From Caulobacterales bacterium (GTDB lineage Bacteria; Pseudomonadota; Alphaproteobacteria; Caulobacterales; Caulobacteraceae), in NCBI GenBank assembly GCA_947474805.1, contig CANJKM010000003.1, positions 1 through 44,017 on the forward strand: a stretch of 44,017 bases of DNA, given 5' to 3'. Shown one piece after another: positions 8,005 to 17,708 of the stretch; positions within the stretch are counted from its first letter, which is position 1; every line of letters begins with the position of its first letter. The notes under the pieces are model-generated. The model saw nothing but the letters and a program-made list of their open reading frames with translations, ran no database searches and was not told the DNA's origin. Position numbers and translations under genes: made by a program.

Positions 8005-8874
8005 CTACCGCAGCGAACAGCTCCCGCCGCGCGCCTTGACCGCCGCGCAGGCGGCCTCGGCCTCGGGCGCGTCCGCATAACCGTCGACCAGGGCGCGGTA
8101 CTTCACCGCCCCGCCCCCGGACGCCAGCTCGATCCTCTGAACCTTGCCGGACGATCCGGCCGCCGCGCCGACCCATGCCGCGCGGGCGGCCTCCAGGCTG
8201 GAGAATTCCCCCAGGTTCAGCATCGGCGCGGCCGCCATGGCCAGCCGGGGCTGGGGCGCGGGCGCGGTCGTCTTAGGCTTCGCGGCCGGCTTTGGCGCGA
8301 CGGGCGGCGGCTTGAGCTCGATCTCGGAAATCGGGGCGGCTCGCGCCGGCGGTGCGGCCACGGCCACGGTCAGGGAGGCCATCAGCGGGCGCGGGGCGCT
8401 CTCCGGCTGGCAGACGGCGGTGACCACCGCGTCCATCGGGGTGTCGGGCTCGGTCTGGGACCAGGTCTTGCCCGCCCCGAGATGCTCCACCGCTCCGCCG
8501 AGATTGGAGCCCGCATAGATGTCGTAGGCTTGGCGCAGCACCTTGCGTCCGACGCAGTCGACGTCGAGATCAAGTTCGCCCGAGCGGCCGCCCAGGGTTG
8601 CGACGAAACCAGGGTCGATCACCTCCTGCAGCACCCGCGCCCGGCGGCCCTGGGCGGCGGACGGCGGCGCTGAGCCCGGCAGGACGGCGAAGACGGCGTC
8701 GGGGCCGGAAACCACGACAGCCTCCAGCGGCATGTCGGTGCGCGCGTTCAGCCAGTCTGCCACGGTCCGGGGATCGTTGGATCGCGGAAACGACAGCGGC
8801 GAGGCCGCGTTCGCGGCGCCCCCAAACAGGGCCATCGCCGAAAGGACGGCGAGGCGCGTCCCGATGCTCGACAT
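8005..8874 (-). CDS. Exported SPOR-domain protein of unknown function
   Basis: A 289-residue protein with a signal peptide (hydrophobic LAVLSAMALFGGAANA, likely cut after ANA). The middle part (about 25-150) has three cysteines in conserved-looking settings (DVDCVGRK, TAVCQPE) and no fold I recognise. A Pro/Ala/Lys linker (about 180-210) leads to a C-terminal SPOR-like domain: LGEFSSLEAARAAWVGAAA ... KYRALVDGYADAPEAEAACAAVKARGGSC. SPOR domains bind denuded peptidoglycan glycans, so a periplasmic wall-associated role is likely. ATG 8874 is chosen because GGAAAGG lies 8 bases upstream; a TTG at 8880 is too close to that site. Divergent from the VanZ-like gene. Confidence 0.82.
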   Translation of the reverse strand: MSSIGTRLAVLSAMALFGGAANAASPLSFPRSNDPRTVADWLNARTDMPLEAVVVSGPDAVFAVLPGSAPPSAAQGRRARVLQEVIDPGFVATLGGRSGELDLDVDCVGRKVLRQAYDIYAGSNLGGAVEHLGAGKTWSQTEPDTPMDAVVTAVCQPESAPRPLMASLTVAVAAPPARAAPISEIELKPPPVAPKPAAKPKTTAPAPQPRLAMAAAPMLNLGEFSSLEAARAAWVGAAAGSSGKVQRIELASGGGAVKYRALVDGYADAPEAEAACAAVKARGGSCSLR

Positions 8875-8971
8875 GGACAAGGCCTTTCCTTACCCACAAA
8901 GGCTATCGCAACCTTGGCGGTCACTCACACCCATTCGTGCAACGCGCGCGCTCCGGAGCCCAGATTCGCCT

Positions 8972-9346
8972 GTGACCCGTCCTCAGCTCCAATCCTGGCA
9001 AGCCCTGCGCCTCGCCCGTATCGCCTTCCTGCTCGCCCTTGCGATCGGTCTATGGCTGGCGCTCAAGCCCGTCGACCTGGGGCCGGGCCTGATCCCGTGG
9101 GACAAGGCCAAGCACTTCATCGCCTTCTATGTCCTGGCCGGCTTGGGCGCCGCCGCCCTGCCGCACCGCTCGCTGTGGCCGCCGGCGCTATTCCTCGCGG
9201 CCTATGGCGCGGCCATCGAGGGGCTGCAGGCCCTGCCCATGATCGGCCGCGACGCCGAATGGGCCGACTGGCTGACCGACCTGATCGCGGTCGGCGCCTG
9301 CTACGGGCCGCTGTTGCTCGGGCCGTGGCGGCGCTGGACCCGCTAG
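8972..9346 (+). CDS. VanZ-like small integral membrane protein
   Basis: 124 residues with four predicted membrane helices: IAFLLALAIGLWLALK, HFIAFYVLAGLGAAALP, PPALFLAAYGAAIEGLQAL and WLTDLIAVGACYGPLLL. The pattern WDKAKHFIAFYVLAGL ... GAAIEGLQ ... DAEWADWLTDLIA is characteristic of VanZ-family proteins, whose acidic and His residues sit at the ends of helices; the molecular function of most members is unknown. The GTG at 8972 is the best start; no earlier start in the frame gives a sensible N-terminus. Its stop overlaps the stop of the convergent methylase by 4 bases. Confidence 0.8.
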   Translation: MTRPQLQSWQALRLARIAFLLALAIGLWLALKPVDLGPGLIPWDKAKHFIAFYVLAGLGAAALPHRSLWPPALFLAAYGAAIEGLQALPMIGRDAEWADWLTDLIAVGACYGPLLLGPWRRWTR

Positions 9347-9969
9347 GGCTTCTCGAACATCCACCAGGTCAGGTTGTCGAGGCCGGTGGTCCGCTTCCAG
9401 GAAAAGCCGTAGTCGAGGACCTTCAGCTCGGGAAACAGATCCAGCCACATCCCGCCGAAGTCGCGCTTGAACAGGGCGTCGGTCTGGCCGCGATAGGGGA
9501 TGGTCTCGGGCTTGTCGGAGAAATATTCCGAGCAGGCGATGTAGCGGGACGACACCCGGTGCATCTCCCGCATCGCCGCCTCCAGCTGGTCGGGATGGAT
9601 GTGGATCAGCACTCCCACAGTGAAGGCCATCTCCACCGCCCCGTCCGCCAGCGGAATGGCCTGGCCCAGGCCGTCGTGGATGTCGGCCGGGGCGCAGACC
9701 CCGTCCTGCGCCAGCACCTTGCGCGCGCCATCCTGCGGCTCGAGCGCCACGAGACGCGCGGTCGAGATGCGCTTGATCGCCCGCAGATTGCGTCCGGTAT
9801 TGGCGCCCACCTCCAGGATCGAGGCCGGCGGCCGCGCCTCGACGCATTGCAGCAGCCGCGCCCAATGGCGGGTGATGGCGGCCATGTGGTCGGGATCGAA
9901 GGTGTTGCGCTCGGTGTAGTCGGCGCCGAAACCGCCGCGCCAGAGCTGGGATTGGAAGGTCTCGCTCAT
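9343..9969 (-). CDS. Pseudaminic acid biosynthesis-associated methylase
   Basis: 208 residues; a class I SAM-dependent methyltransferase. Motif I is ILEVGANTGRNL (about 51-62), followed by ARLVALEPQDGA and a post-motif region FTVGVLIHIHPDQLEAAMREMHRVSSRYI. The C-terminal QTDALFKRDFGGMWLDLFPELKVLDYGF and final WWMFEKP fit the family found beside pse genes. It is the last gene of the operon, 9 bases after the cytidylyltransferase stop, with AAGGAG ahead of ATG 9969. Its likely substrate is a nonulosonic acid or its CMP form or glycan, but the chemistry is not proven from sequence. Confidence 0.85.
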   Translation of the reverse strand: MSETFQSQLWRGGFGADYTERNTFDPDHMAAITRHWARLLQCVEARPPASILEVGANTGRNLRAIKRISTARLVALEPQDGARKVLAQDGVCAPADIHDGLGQAIPLADGAVEMAFTVGVLIHIHPDQLEAAMREMHRVSSRYIACSEYFSDKPETIPYRGQTDALFKRDFGGMWLDLFPELKVLDYGFSWKRTTGLDNLTWWMFEKP

Positions 9970-9978
9970 GGCTGCTCC

Positions 9979-10683
9979 TTAGGTGCAGTGGGCGTTGATT
10001 TGGGCGAGGTCGGGCTCGGCCTCGATCACGGCGGCGACCTCGCCATAGCCGGCCAGGTGCGGCCAGGGAGGCAGCCGCCAGGCCACGGCGCGGCAGAACT
10101 CCAGGTCCTCGGGGTGATCCAGCGTCCAGCGCCAACCGGCCCGTTCGTCCGAGGGCAGGGCGACGTTGGCGCATTTGAGCTCGGCCCGCATCCAGGGGGT
10201 GACGTGCTCGCGGTCGTAGGAATCGACCGCCTCGACGTAGGCGCGGACCAGGGCGTGGCGGGTGAAGGCCTCGGCGTCCAGCCCCTTGGGCCAGGACCGC
10301 GGGGCGACATTGGAGCCGTAGTCGGCCCCGGTATCGAGCAGGGCCAGCACCCGACCGGTCACGCGGGGGTCGAGAAACGGGCAGTCGGCGGTGATCCGGA
10401 CGATCCGGTCGGCCCCGGTGATCTCCGCCGCCAGGGCGTAGCGCGACAGAACATCGGTCTCCGACCCGCGCACCACCTCGGCCCCAAGACTCTCGGCCAA
10501 CTCGGCCAGCGGGTCGTCCTGGGAGGTGATGGGCGTGGCGACGCAGACGGCGTCGATCCCCGGCGCGGCGCGGGCGCGGGCGATCACATGGGCCAGGACC
10601 GGCTGGCCCACGAGGTCCATCATCACCTTGCCCGGCAGGCGTGAGGAGCCCATCCGCGCCTGGATCACGGCGACGGACTTCAC
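9979..10683 (-). CDS. SpsF/PseF-type cytidylyltransferase (activates pseudaminic acid)
   Basis: 234 residues of the acylneuraminate cytidylyltransferase fold, nearest to the SpsF branch. [18 protein letters not shown] (4-21) is the nucleotide-binding N-terminus; [11 protein letters not shown] is the second signature, and [20 protein letters not shown] the sugar-side segment. The expected reaction is CTP plus pseudaminic (or a related) acid to the CMP-sugar, as proposed for FlmC of Caulobacter. The GTG start at 10683 overlaps the pseI stop (GTGA), showing tight coupling. It differs from canonical PseF, whose N-terminus reads more like IPARGGSKRIP, so the assignment to this step rests on operon context. 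Confidence 0.83.
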   Translation of the reverse strand: MKSVAVIQARMGSSRLPGKVMMDLVGQPVLAHVIARARAAPGIDAVCVATPITSQDDPLAELAESLGAEVVRGSETDVLSRYALAAEITGADRIVRITADCPFLDPRVTGRVLALLDTGADYGSNVAPRSWPKGLDAEAFTRHALVRAYVEAVDSYDREHVTPWMRAELKCANVALPSDERAGWRWTLDHPEDLEFCRAVAWRLPPWPHLAGYGEVAAVIEAEPDLAQINAHCT

Positions 10684-11726
10684 CCCAGCATGTCCCAGGC
10701 GAGCGGCTCGCCCCGGGTCAGGGGCCGCGCGGCGCGGCGGCCGATGACCTGCGGAAGATGCTTGGGCGCGAGGCCGAAGCCCGGCCGGATCGAGCGGACA
10801 TTGGCCTTGCTGATCTCGCCGCCCGCCGCCACGTCGGCCACCACATAAAGCGAGCGCCTGAACTGCAGATTGGCCTTCTCCGACCCTTCCAGGTCGTAGT
10901 GGACCGATCCGAGCGCCGCCCAGCCCGATTTGCAGTCGCTGACCAACGCCTTGAACTCGTCCGGCTCCAGGCTGAAGGCGGCGTCCGGCCCCCCGTCGGC
11001 GCGGGCCAGGGTGAAGTGTTTCTCGATGATGCAGGCGCCCATGGCGACCGCCGCCACCGAGGCGGCCGAACCCGGCGTGTGGTCCGACAGGCCGGTGATC
11101 ACCCCGAAACGGGCCGCCAGATCGGGGATGGTGCGGACATTGGCCTCCTCGACCGGGGCCGGATAGGCCGAGACGCAGTGCAGGAGCGCGACCCCGCCCG
11201 CGCCCGCCGCCCGCGCGGCATCCACCGCCTCGCCCATCTCCTGCAGATTGCACAGGCCCGTCGAGATGATCAGCGGCTTGCCGGTCCGGGCGGCGTAGGC
11301 GATCAACGGCAGATCCACCGCCTCGAAGCTGGCGATCTTATAGGCGGGCGCGTCGAGCCCCTCGAGCAGGTCCACCGCCGTCTCGTCGAAGGGCGAGGAG
11401 AAGAGGACGACGCCAAGTTCGCGCGCGCGGGCGAACAGAGCCGCGTGCCATTCATAGGGCGTCTGGGCTTCGCCATAGAGGTCATACAGGGTCCGCCCGT
11501 CCCACAGCCCGCCGTGGATTTTGAACTCCGGCCGTTCGCAGTCGATGGTGATGGTGTCGGGGGTGTAGGTCTGGATCTTGACCGCGTCGGCCCCGGTCGC
11601 GGCGGCGGCGTCGAGCAGGGTTAGCGCCCGCTCCAGGCTTCCGTTGTGATTGCCCGACAGCTCGCAGAAGACATAGGGCGGCTGATCGGGCCCGATCTTG
11701 CGACCGGCGATCTCGAACCCGCTCAT
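10680..11726 (-). CDS. pseI: Pseudaminic acid synthase (NeuB family)
   Basis: 348 residues. The NeuB barrel is evident in [69 protein letters not shown] and [20 protein letters not shown] ... [22 protein letters not shown]-terminal SAF (antifreeze-like) domain follows (about 285-348: [27 protein letters not shown]). It condenses the 6-deoxy-AltdiNAc sugar with phosphoenolpyruvate. [15 protein letters not shown] is typical of the PseI rather than the NeuAc-synthase branch. ATG 11726 overlaps the pseC stop by 4 bases. Confidence 0.92.
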   Translation of the reverse strand: MSGFEIAGRKIGPDQPPYVFCELSGNHNGSLERALTLLDAAAATGADAVKIQTYTPDTITIDCERPEFKIHGGLWDGRTLYDLYGEAQTPYEWHAALFARARELGVVLFSSPFDETAVDLLEGLDAPAYKIASFEAVDLPLIAYAARTGKPLIISTGLCNLQEMGEAVDAARAAGAGGVALLHCVSAYPAPVEEANVRTIPDLAARFGVITGLSDHTPGSAASVAAVAMGACIIEKHFTLARADGGPDAAFSLEPDEFKALVSDCKSGWAALGSVHYDLEGSEKANLQFRRSLYVVADVAAGGEISKANVRSIRPGFGLAPKHLPQVIGRRAARPLTRGEPLAWDMLG

Positions 11727-12904
11727 AGCCCGAGGGCCTCGGCCAGGGCTTCGGCGACGCGCGCCGGATCGCCCTCCGACATCCCCGGAAACAGCGGCAG
11801 GGACAGGCAGCGGTCGTACCAGGCCTCGGCCCCGAACAGCGAGATTGGGCCGTAGCGGTCGGCGTAATAGGGCTGACGGTGCACCGGGATGTAGTGAACC
11901 TGGGTCCCGATCCCCTTGCTCTTCAGTCGCGCCATCACCTCGGCCCGCGTCGTTCCGGCCGCGGCGAAATCGATCAGCGCCACATAGAGGTGCAGACAGG
12001 GATCCTGGCCCTCCGGATTGGGCACGACGCTCACAGTAGGCGCGAGCGGCGCTAGGGCGGCGTCATAGGCCGCCGCCAGCGACCGGCGCCTCTGCACGAA
12101 CCGGTCGAGCTTCTTCAGCTGGCTGAGCCCCAGCGCGCAATTCAGATCCGGCAAGCGGTAGTTCAGCCCCAGCGACTGCTGCTCGTACCACCACGGCTCG
12201 CCCGCCCCGTCGGCGCGCTCGAAACGGTCCGGGTCGCGGGTCATGCCGTGGCTGCGGCCTTCGCGGAGGCGCTCGGCCATACCGGCGTGGGTGGTCGTCA
12301 CCATGCCGCCCTCGCCGGTGGCGATGGTCTTGACCGGGTGGAAGGAGAAACAGGCCAGCGAGGCGTGCGATCCGTCGCCCACCCTCTGGCGGCCCATGCC
12401 GAAGTCCATTTGCGTGCCGAGCGCGTGGCAGGCGTCCTCGATCACGCACGCCCCCACCTCGGCCGCCTGGGCCGCGATCGAGGGCAGGTGCACCGTCCGC
12501 CCGGCCAGATGCACGGGCGCCACCGCCTTGACCGGCAGGGTGGCGCGGCCCATCGCCTCGGCCAGGGTCTCGGCGGTCATCAGCCCGGTGTCCGGATCGA
12601 CGTCGGCGAAAACCACCTCGGCCCCGACGAAGCGTGCGCTGTTGGCCGTGGCCAGGAAGGTGACGGCAGGCGCAATCACCGCATCCCCCGGCCCGACCCC
12701 GGCGGCCATCATCGCTAGGTGCAGGGCCGCCGTTCCGTTGGAGCAGGCCACCGCATAGGCCGCGCCGGTCGCCTCGCAGAAAGCCGCCTCGAACGCCTCG
12801 ACCCGAGGTCCGGTGGTCAGCATCTCGGCGGTCAGGGCTTCCGCCACCGCCGCGAGGTCGTCCGCCTCGATCAGCTGACGGCAGTAAGGGAGGAAATCAG
12901 TCAC
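11723..12904 (-). CDS. pseC: UDP-4-amino-4,6-dideoxy-N-acetyl-beta-L-altrosamine transaminase
   Basis: 393 residues of the DegT/DnrJ/EryC1 sugar aminotransferase family (PLP fold I). [35 protein letters not shown] is the N-terminal signature, [11 protein letters not shown] contains the Asp that holds the pyridine nitrogen, and [16 protein letters not shown] holds the PLP lysine. [19 protein letters not shown] is conserved in PseC/FlmB. It aminates the 4-keto sugar made by PseB. GTG 12904 lies 7 bases after the pseB stop with GAAAGAT just before it; extending the frame to 12943 would overlap pseB without a good site. Confidence 0.92.
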   Translation of the reverse strand: MTDFLPYCRQLIEADDLAAVAEALTAEMLTTGPRVEAFEAAFCEATGAAYAVACSNGTAALHLAMMAAGVGPGDAVIAPAVTFLATANSARFVGAEVVFADVDPDTGLMTAETLAEAMGRATLPVKAVAPVHLAGRTVHLPSIAAQAAEVGACVIEDACHALGTQMDFGMGRQRVGDGSHASLACFSFHPVKTIATGEGGMVTTTHAGMAERLREGRSHGMTRDPDRFERADGAGEPWWYEQQSLGLNYRLPDLNCALGLSQLKKLDRFVQRRRSLAAAYDAALAPLAPTVSVVPNPEGQDPCLHLYVALIDFAAAGTTRAEVMARLKSKGIGTQVHYIPVHRQPYYADRYGPISLFGAEAWYDRCLSLPLFPGMSEGDPARVAEALAEALGL

Positions 12905-12911
12905 CGATCTT

Positions 12912-14018
<1,107 letters not shown>

Positions 14019-14075
14019 TCAAGGCACGGCTGAGTCGCGACGGCGAAAGGAGCTTCAACGCGCCGCCGAGTTGGC

Positions 14076-14630
14076 TCAGAACAGCCGGTCGTAGGTCTTC
14101 AACAAGGTGAGCTGCGCCCCATCGGCATAGCGGGCCCGACCGCCGAAACCGCGCAGCCGGTCGTTGAAATAGGTCAGGGAGATCAGCCCGGCAGGATCGC
14201 CATAGCCCAGTCCGAGGCTGATCCTTCGGGTCTGGTTCAGGCTGTCGCAGCGGGCGTCGAAGCCGCCGCAGCCGCGCGGGGCGACCGTCCGCTTGTCCAG
14301 CCCCCCGGCCAGCAGCAGGCCGGGGTCGGCGCGGCCCGTGCGGTGAAGGGGTAGGGCGCGGCGGCCGAACTCATAGACCATAAGCCGTCCGCTCGGAGGC
14401 CGGGCCGTCGTCTCCTGGCGACGCAGCTTGCGGGTGAGGCCGCTTCTCGTCAGCGCCGGGTCGCCCTGGCCGATGGCATAGACGACCAGGCCCCGGCCCG
14501 GCACGAACTGCTCGGCGTGGAGGCCCGGCCCGTCGGGGACCGGCGAGGAGGCCAGATAGGCCGCGCCCGCGAGCGTCGCCCAGGTCTGGGGTTCGAAAAT
14601 CAGCATCGCGCCGGCGGCGTCCCTGGCCAT
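14076..14630 (-). CDS. Hypothetical protein with beta-strand-rich C-terminus
   Basis: 184 residues that I do not recognise. No signal peptide is obvious. The frame is open a little upstream of ATG 14630 but has no alternative ATG, GTG or TTG before a TGA. The last 50 residues (RISLGLGYGDPAGLISLTYFNDRLRGF ... QLTLLKTYDRLF) alternate hydrophobic and polar residues and end in an aromatic residue, as outer-membrane beta proteins do, though without an export signal this is weak. Two cysteines fall close together (GCGGFDARC). It lies between ubiB and pseB on the same strand. It could be a lineage-specific gene or a truncated remnant. Confidence 0.5.
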   Translation of the reverse strand: MARDAAGAMLIFEPQTWATLAGAAYLASSPVPDGPGLHAEQFVPGRGLVVYAIGQGDPALTRSGLTRKLRRQETTARPPSGRLMVYEFGRRALPLHRTGRADPGLLLAGGLDKRTVAPRGCGGFDARCDSLNQTRRISLGLGYGDPAGLISLTYFNDRLRGFGGRARYADGAQLTLLKTYDRLF

Positions 14631-14712
14631 AGCGCGATCGCCATTTCGGAGGCCATCGCGATCAAGACTTTGAATGTCTCATCAGCCCGCCGACTTCAAC
14701 CTGAGGCGGCAA

Positions 14713-16224
14713 CTACCTGAAGGCGATGAACAGCGCGCTGGCCGCCAGCCCGAGGGCGGCGACGGCGAACAATAGGGCCAGCGGGCCAGAGCGGGGGGGC
14801 GATTCCACCAAGAGGGGAGCCGGTTCGGGCAATTCTCCCAGGCGGGCGAGTGCGTCGAGCGCCCGGCCGCCCTTCTTGACCAGCTCGCGCACCTTGGCGG
14901 CGGGCGACAGCTCGCGCGCCACCCAGCGCTCGACCACAGGACGAGCCGCCGCCCAGATATCGTGGTCGGGATCGATCTTCCGGGCCACGCCCTCGACCGT
15001 GACCATGGTCTTCTGCAGCAGGATCAGCTCGGGCCGCATGTTCATGTCGAACAGGCCGGTGATCTCGAACAGCTGGCCGAGCAGCCGCCCCATCGACACC
15101 TCGCCCGCGGGGCGGCCGAAGATGGGCTCGCCCACCGCGCGCAGGGCCTGGGCGAAGTCGTCGATATTGTGGACGGCAGGCACATAGCCGACCTCGAAAT
15201 GCACCTCGGCGACCCGGCGATAGTCGCGGCGCAGGAAGCCCCACAGCACCTCGGCCATGAACTTCTGCTCGGTCGGCCCCAGCCTCCCCACGATGCCGAA
15301 GTCGACCGCCGCGATCCTGGCGGGCGGCGAGACGAACAGGTTTCCCTCGTGCAGGTCGGCGTGAAAGACGCCGTGGTCGAGCGCCTGGGCCAGGAAGGCG
15401 CGGATCAGATTGTCGGCCAAGAGCTTGCGGTCGAAGGCCGGGTCTTCCAGCGCCCCCGCCTGCGACAGGGGCGTGCCCTCGGCCCACTCCAGGGTCAGCA
15501 CCCGCTTGCCGACTCCGTCCCAGACCACGGCGGGAGCGGTCATATAGGGGTCGCGGGCCATCACCTCGAACATTTCGGACGCCGCCGCGGCCTCGAGCCG
15601 CAGATCCAGCTCCAGCGCCATCGAGCGGGCGGTGGAGGCGACGAAGGCGCGCGGCTCCAGCCGCTTGGCCTGGGGCGCGGCCCATTCGACGATCCGGGCG
15701 CCCAGCGCCATGGCGCGCAGTTCGGCCATCACCCGCTGCTCGATCCGGGGCCGCAGCACTTTGACCGCCACCTTGCGGCCGTCCTTCAGCCGCGCGGGGT
15801 GGGCCTGGGCCAGCGACGCCGCCGCGACCGGCGGGCCGAATTCGGTGAACAGGCTGGAGAGGGGCAGGCCCAGCGCCTTTTGCACCTCCGCCTCGGCCTG
15901 GGCCTGCGGAAAGGGCGGCAGTTTGTCTTTCAGCCGCCCGAGGTCGGCGGCGAACTCGGCCCCGAAGATGTCGGCGCGAGTCGACAGCAACTGCCCCAGC
16001 TTGATGGCGACCGGCCCCATCTGCTCAAAGGCGTGGGCCAGCCGCTCGCCGGGACGGCCGCGTCGGGCGGCGGCGTTGGAGAACAGGCGAGAGACCCCGC
16101 CAATCACCCGCACCGGCCAGGGCAGCAGGTGGGCGGCCTCGCGCGGGACCAGGGCGTCGTGCCGGGCCAGGATCCAGCCGGCCGCGATCAGTCGCAACCC
16201 CGCCCCGATGTCGCCCGCGGCCAT
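14713..16224 (-). CDS. ubiB: Ubiquinone biosynthesis regulatory kinase-like protein UbiB
   Basis: 503 residues of the UbiB/ADCK atypical kinase-like family, needed for coenzyme Q synthesis or its lipid handling at the inner membrane. The family KxGQ motif is in VAIKLGQLLSTRADIF (about 72-87), the Ala-rich nucleotide loop is VAAASLAQAHPARL, the lysine in VAVKVLRP follows, and HADLHEGNLFV plus AVDFGIVG are the catalytic and metal loops. A hydrophobic tail, LALLFAVAALGLAASALFIAFR, forms a C-terminal membrane helix, usual for UbiB. ATG 16224. It follows ubiE on the same strand across a 116-base gap that holds two strong hairpins. Confidence 0.92.
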   Translation of the reverse strand: MAAGDIGAGLRLIAAGWILARHDALVPREAAHLLPWPVRVIGGVSRLFSNAAARRGRPGERLAHAFEQMGPVAIKLGQLLSTRADIFGAEFAADLGRLKDKLPPFPQAQAEAEVQKALGLPLSSLFTEFGPPVAAASLAQAHPARLKDGRKVAVKVLRPRIEQRVMAELRAMALGARIVEWAAPQAKRLEPRAFVASTARSMALELDLRLEAAAASEMFEVMARDPYMTAPAVVWDGVGKRVLTLEWAEGTPLSQAGALEDPAFDRKLLADNLIRAFLAQALDHGVFHADLHEGNLFVSPPARIAAVDFGIVGRLGPTEQKFMAEVLWGFLRRDYRRVAEVHFEVGYVPAVHNIDDFAQALRAVGEPIFGRPAGEVSMGRLLGQLFEITGLFDMNMRPELILLQKTMVTVEGVARKIDPDHDIWAAARPVVERWVARELSPAAKVRELVKKGGRALDALARLGELPEPAPLLVESPPRSGPLALLFAVAALGLAASALFIAFR

Positions 16225-16240
16225 GAGGGCCTAGACGCCG

Positions 16241-16267
16241 CCCGACTTTGACAAAGTCAAAGTCGGG
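16241..16267. repeat. Perfect 12-bp inverted repeat upstream of ubiB
   Basis: CCCGACTTTGAC (16241-16252), a three-base AAA loop, then GTCAAAGTCGGG (16256-16267). It ends 17 bases upstream of the ubiB start codon on the minus strand. No U-run follows on either strand, so it is not a classic intrinsic terminator. It may be an operator, an mRNA hairpin protecting or masking the ubiB leader, or a processing site. Confidence 0.8.
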
Positions 16268-16292
16268 CAAGAGGGGTCGGCATTTCTAACCT

Positions 16293-16344
16293 CTGAGCAT
16301 GGCCGGGCGGCAAAACCGCCCACACTTTTGCCTGCCATGCTCAG
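16293..16344. repeat. Nested hairpins overlapping the ubiE stop codon
   Basis: An outer 11-bp perfect inverted repeat, CTGAGCATGGC (16293-16303) and GCCATGCTCAG (16334-16344), encloses an inner GGGCGG-CAAAA-CCGCCC stem (about 16304-16319). The ubiE TGA lies inside the outer arm. The structure could act as a partial terminator or an mRNA stability element between ubiE and ubiB. Confidence 0.75.
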
Positions 16345-17099
16345 ACCGCCCAGCCGTGATGCAGGGCCGCGACCCCGCCGGTGAAATTGGTGTAGCCGGC
16401 GCGGCTGAAGCCGGCCGCCTCGATCATCCCCTTGAAGGTCTCCTGGTCGGGAAAGCGGCGGATGCTCTCCACCAGATACTGGTAGCTGTCGGCGTCGCCG
16501 GCCACGAGCTGGCCGATCTTGGGGATCAGGCCGAAGGAGAAAGCGTCATAGACCTTGGCCACCGCCGCCGCCGGGGGCTTGGAGAACTCCAGGCACAGGA
16601 ACCGGCCGCCGGGCTTCAAGACCCGCCGGGCCTCGCGCAGGGCGGCGGGGATGTCGGTGACGTTGCGGATGCCGAAGCCGATCACATAGGCGTCGGCCGC
16701 GCCGTCTTTCAGCGGCAGCCGTTGGGCGTCGCCCACGCCCCAGACGATCTCGGGCTCGCCGCCGCGCTGCACGCCGGCGGCCACCATCTCGGCGTTGTAG
16801 TCTAGCACCAAGATCCGCGCGTCCGGACCGCCTCGGCGCGTCTTCGCCCCGCGCGCCATCCTGGCGAGCCTGCGGGCGATGTCGCCGGTTCCGCCGGCCA
16901 CATCCAGGATCAGTTCGCCCGGCTGGGGGTTGAGCCTGGCGGCCGTCATGTCCTTCCAGACCCGGTGGACCCCGCCCGACATCAGGTCGTTCATCAGGTC
17001 GTATCGCGACGCGACCTTGTCGAACACGCCTCGGACCAGCCCGGCCTTCTCGGCCGGATCGACGTCTTTGAACCCGAAGGTGGCGCGGCTCTCGCTCAT
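16341..17099 (-). CDS. ubiE: Demethylmenaquinone/2-methoxy-6-polyprenyl-1,4-benzoquinol C-methyltransferase UbiE
   Basis: 252 residues. [42 protein letters not shown] is the UbiE N-terminal signature, motif I is [15 protein letters not shown], and [27 protein letters not shown] is the second family signature. It methylates C-2 of the benzoquinol ring in ubiquinone synthesis. ATG 17099. It is followed on the same strand by ubiB, as is common in alphaproteobacteria. A small Arg-rich insertion ([14 protein letters not shown], about 80-93) breaks the usual text after motif I. Confidence 0.95.
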   Translation of the reverse strand: MSESRATFGFKDVDPAEKAGLVRGVFDKVASRYDLMNDLMSGGVHRVWKDMTAARLNPQPGELILDVAGGTGDIARRLARMARGAKTRRGGPDARILVLDYNAEMVAAGVQRGGEPEIVWGVGDAQRLPLKDGAADAYVIGFGIRNVTDIPAALREARRVLKPGGRFLCLEFSKPPAAAVAKVYDAFSFGLIPKIGQLVAGDADSYQYLVESIRRFPDQETFKGMIEAAGFSRAGYTNFTGGVAALHHGWAV

Positions 17100-17139
17100 G
17101 CGGACGGCTTAGAGGAAAACGGCGGGCGTTGCGAGACCG

Positions 17140-17176
17140 CCCCCTCGCCTAACCTCGCCCCACGGGGGAGAGGCGG
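17140..17176. repeat. Short copy of the CCCCTCACCTAACCTC repeat
   Basis: CCCCCTCGCCTAACCTCGCC (from 17140) followed by CCACGGGGGAGAGGCGG is the left end only of the interspersed repeat seen in longer form at 19356, 25700 and 36635. It sits in the 78-base gap between the ubiE start and the stop of the next minus-strand gene. Confidence 0.7.
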
Positions 17177-17177
17177 A

Positions 17178-17663
17178 TTAACCCGGGATCGCGCAGCCGG
17201 TGGCGCGGGCCGCGGTCAGAGCCTCCGGAAGTCCCGACAGCGCGAAGGTCTGGGCCCTGCGGGTGGGCTTGGGCTGCACCGTCACCGTCTCGGCCCCGGC
17301 CACATAGGCCAGCGGCAGGACGGCTTTTCCCCGGATCGGGCTCGTCGCCCTTTCTTCGAAGAAGGGATAGTGGCCGGCCGCGACATCGGTCAGGCCCTCG
17401 GTCAGCGACCGCACCGGGCCGTTGTCGACCCGGAACCGGCCGTTGGTCACATCGGTCTTGCGGCCGAGGTTCACCACCAGCGCGCCGTAGCGCACCGCAA
17501 GGTCCCCCCGCTCCAGGGTGCAGGCGGTCTGGCCCGTGAAGCGGTCGGTCACCTTCTCGATCCGCCAGTCGCCGGCGCGGGAGACCTCGCGGCTCACCTC
17601 CGCCTTGGCCGGGTGGAAGGTCCAGAGCGAGGCGAGCGAGGACAGGAGAACGACGGGAGTCAT
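17178..17663 (-). CDS. Hypothetical exported protein
   Basis: 161 residues. The N-terminus MTPVVLLSSLASLWTFHPAKA looks like a short signal peptide cut after AKA. The mature part holds two cysteines far apart (QTACTLERG and ATGCAIPG at the end), which could form a disulfide in the periplasm. The layout, with TACTLER in the first third and a final FALSGLPEALTAARATGC, recalls IalB-like periplasmic proteins, but I cannot confirm membership. It is 45 bases downstream of purH on the same strand, probably in the same transcript. Confidence 0.7.
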   Translation of the reverse strand: MTPVVLLSSLASLWTFHPAKAEVSREVSRAGDWRIEKVTDRFTGQTACTLERGDLAVRYGALVVNLGRKTDVTNGRFRVDNGPVRSLTEGLTDVAAGHYPFFEERATSPIRGKAVLPLAYVAGAETVTVQPKPTRRAQTFALSGLPEALTAARATGCAIPG

Positions 17664-17708
17664 GGGGCGTCTCTCGGAAACTTGAGAACGGCAGATAGGC
17701 GCTTCAGG

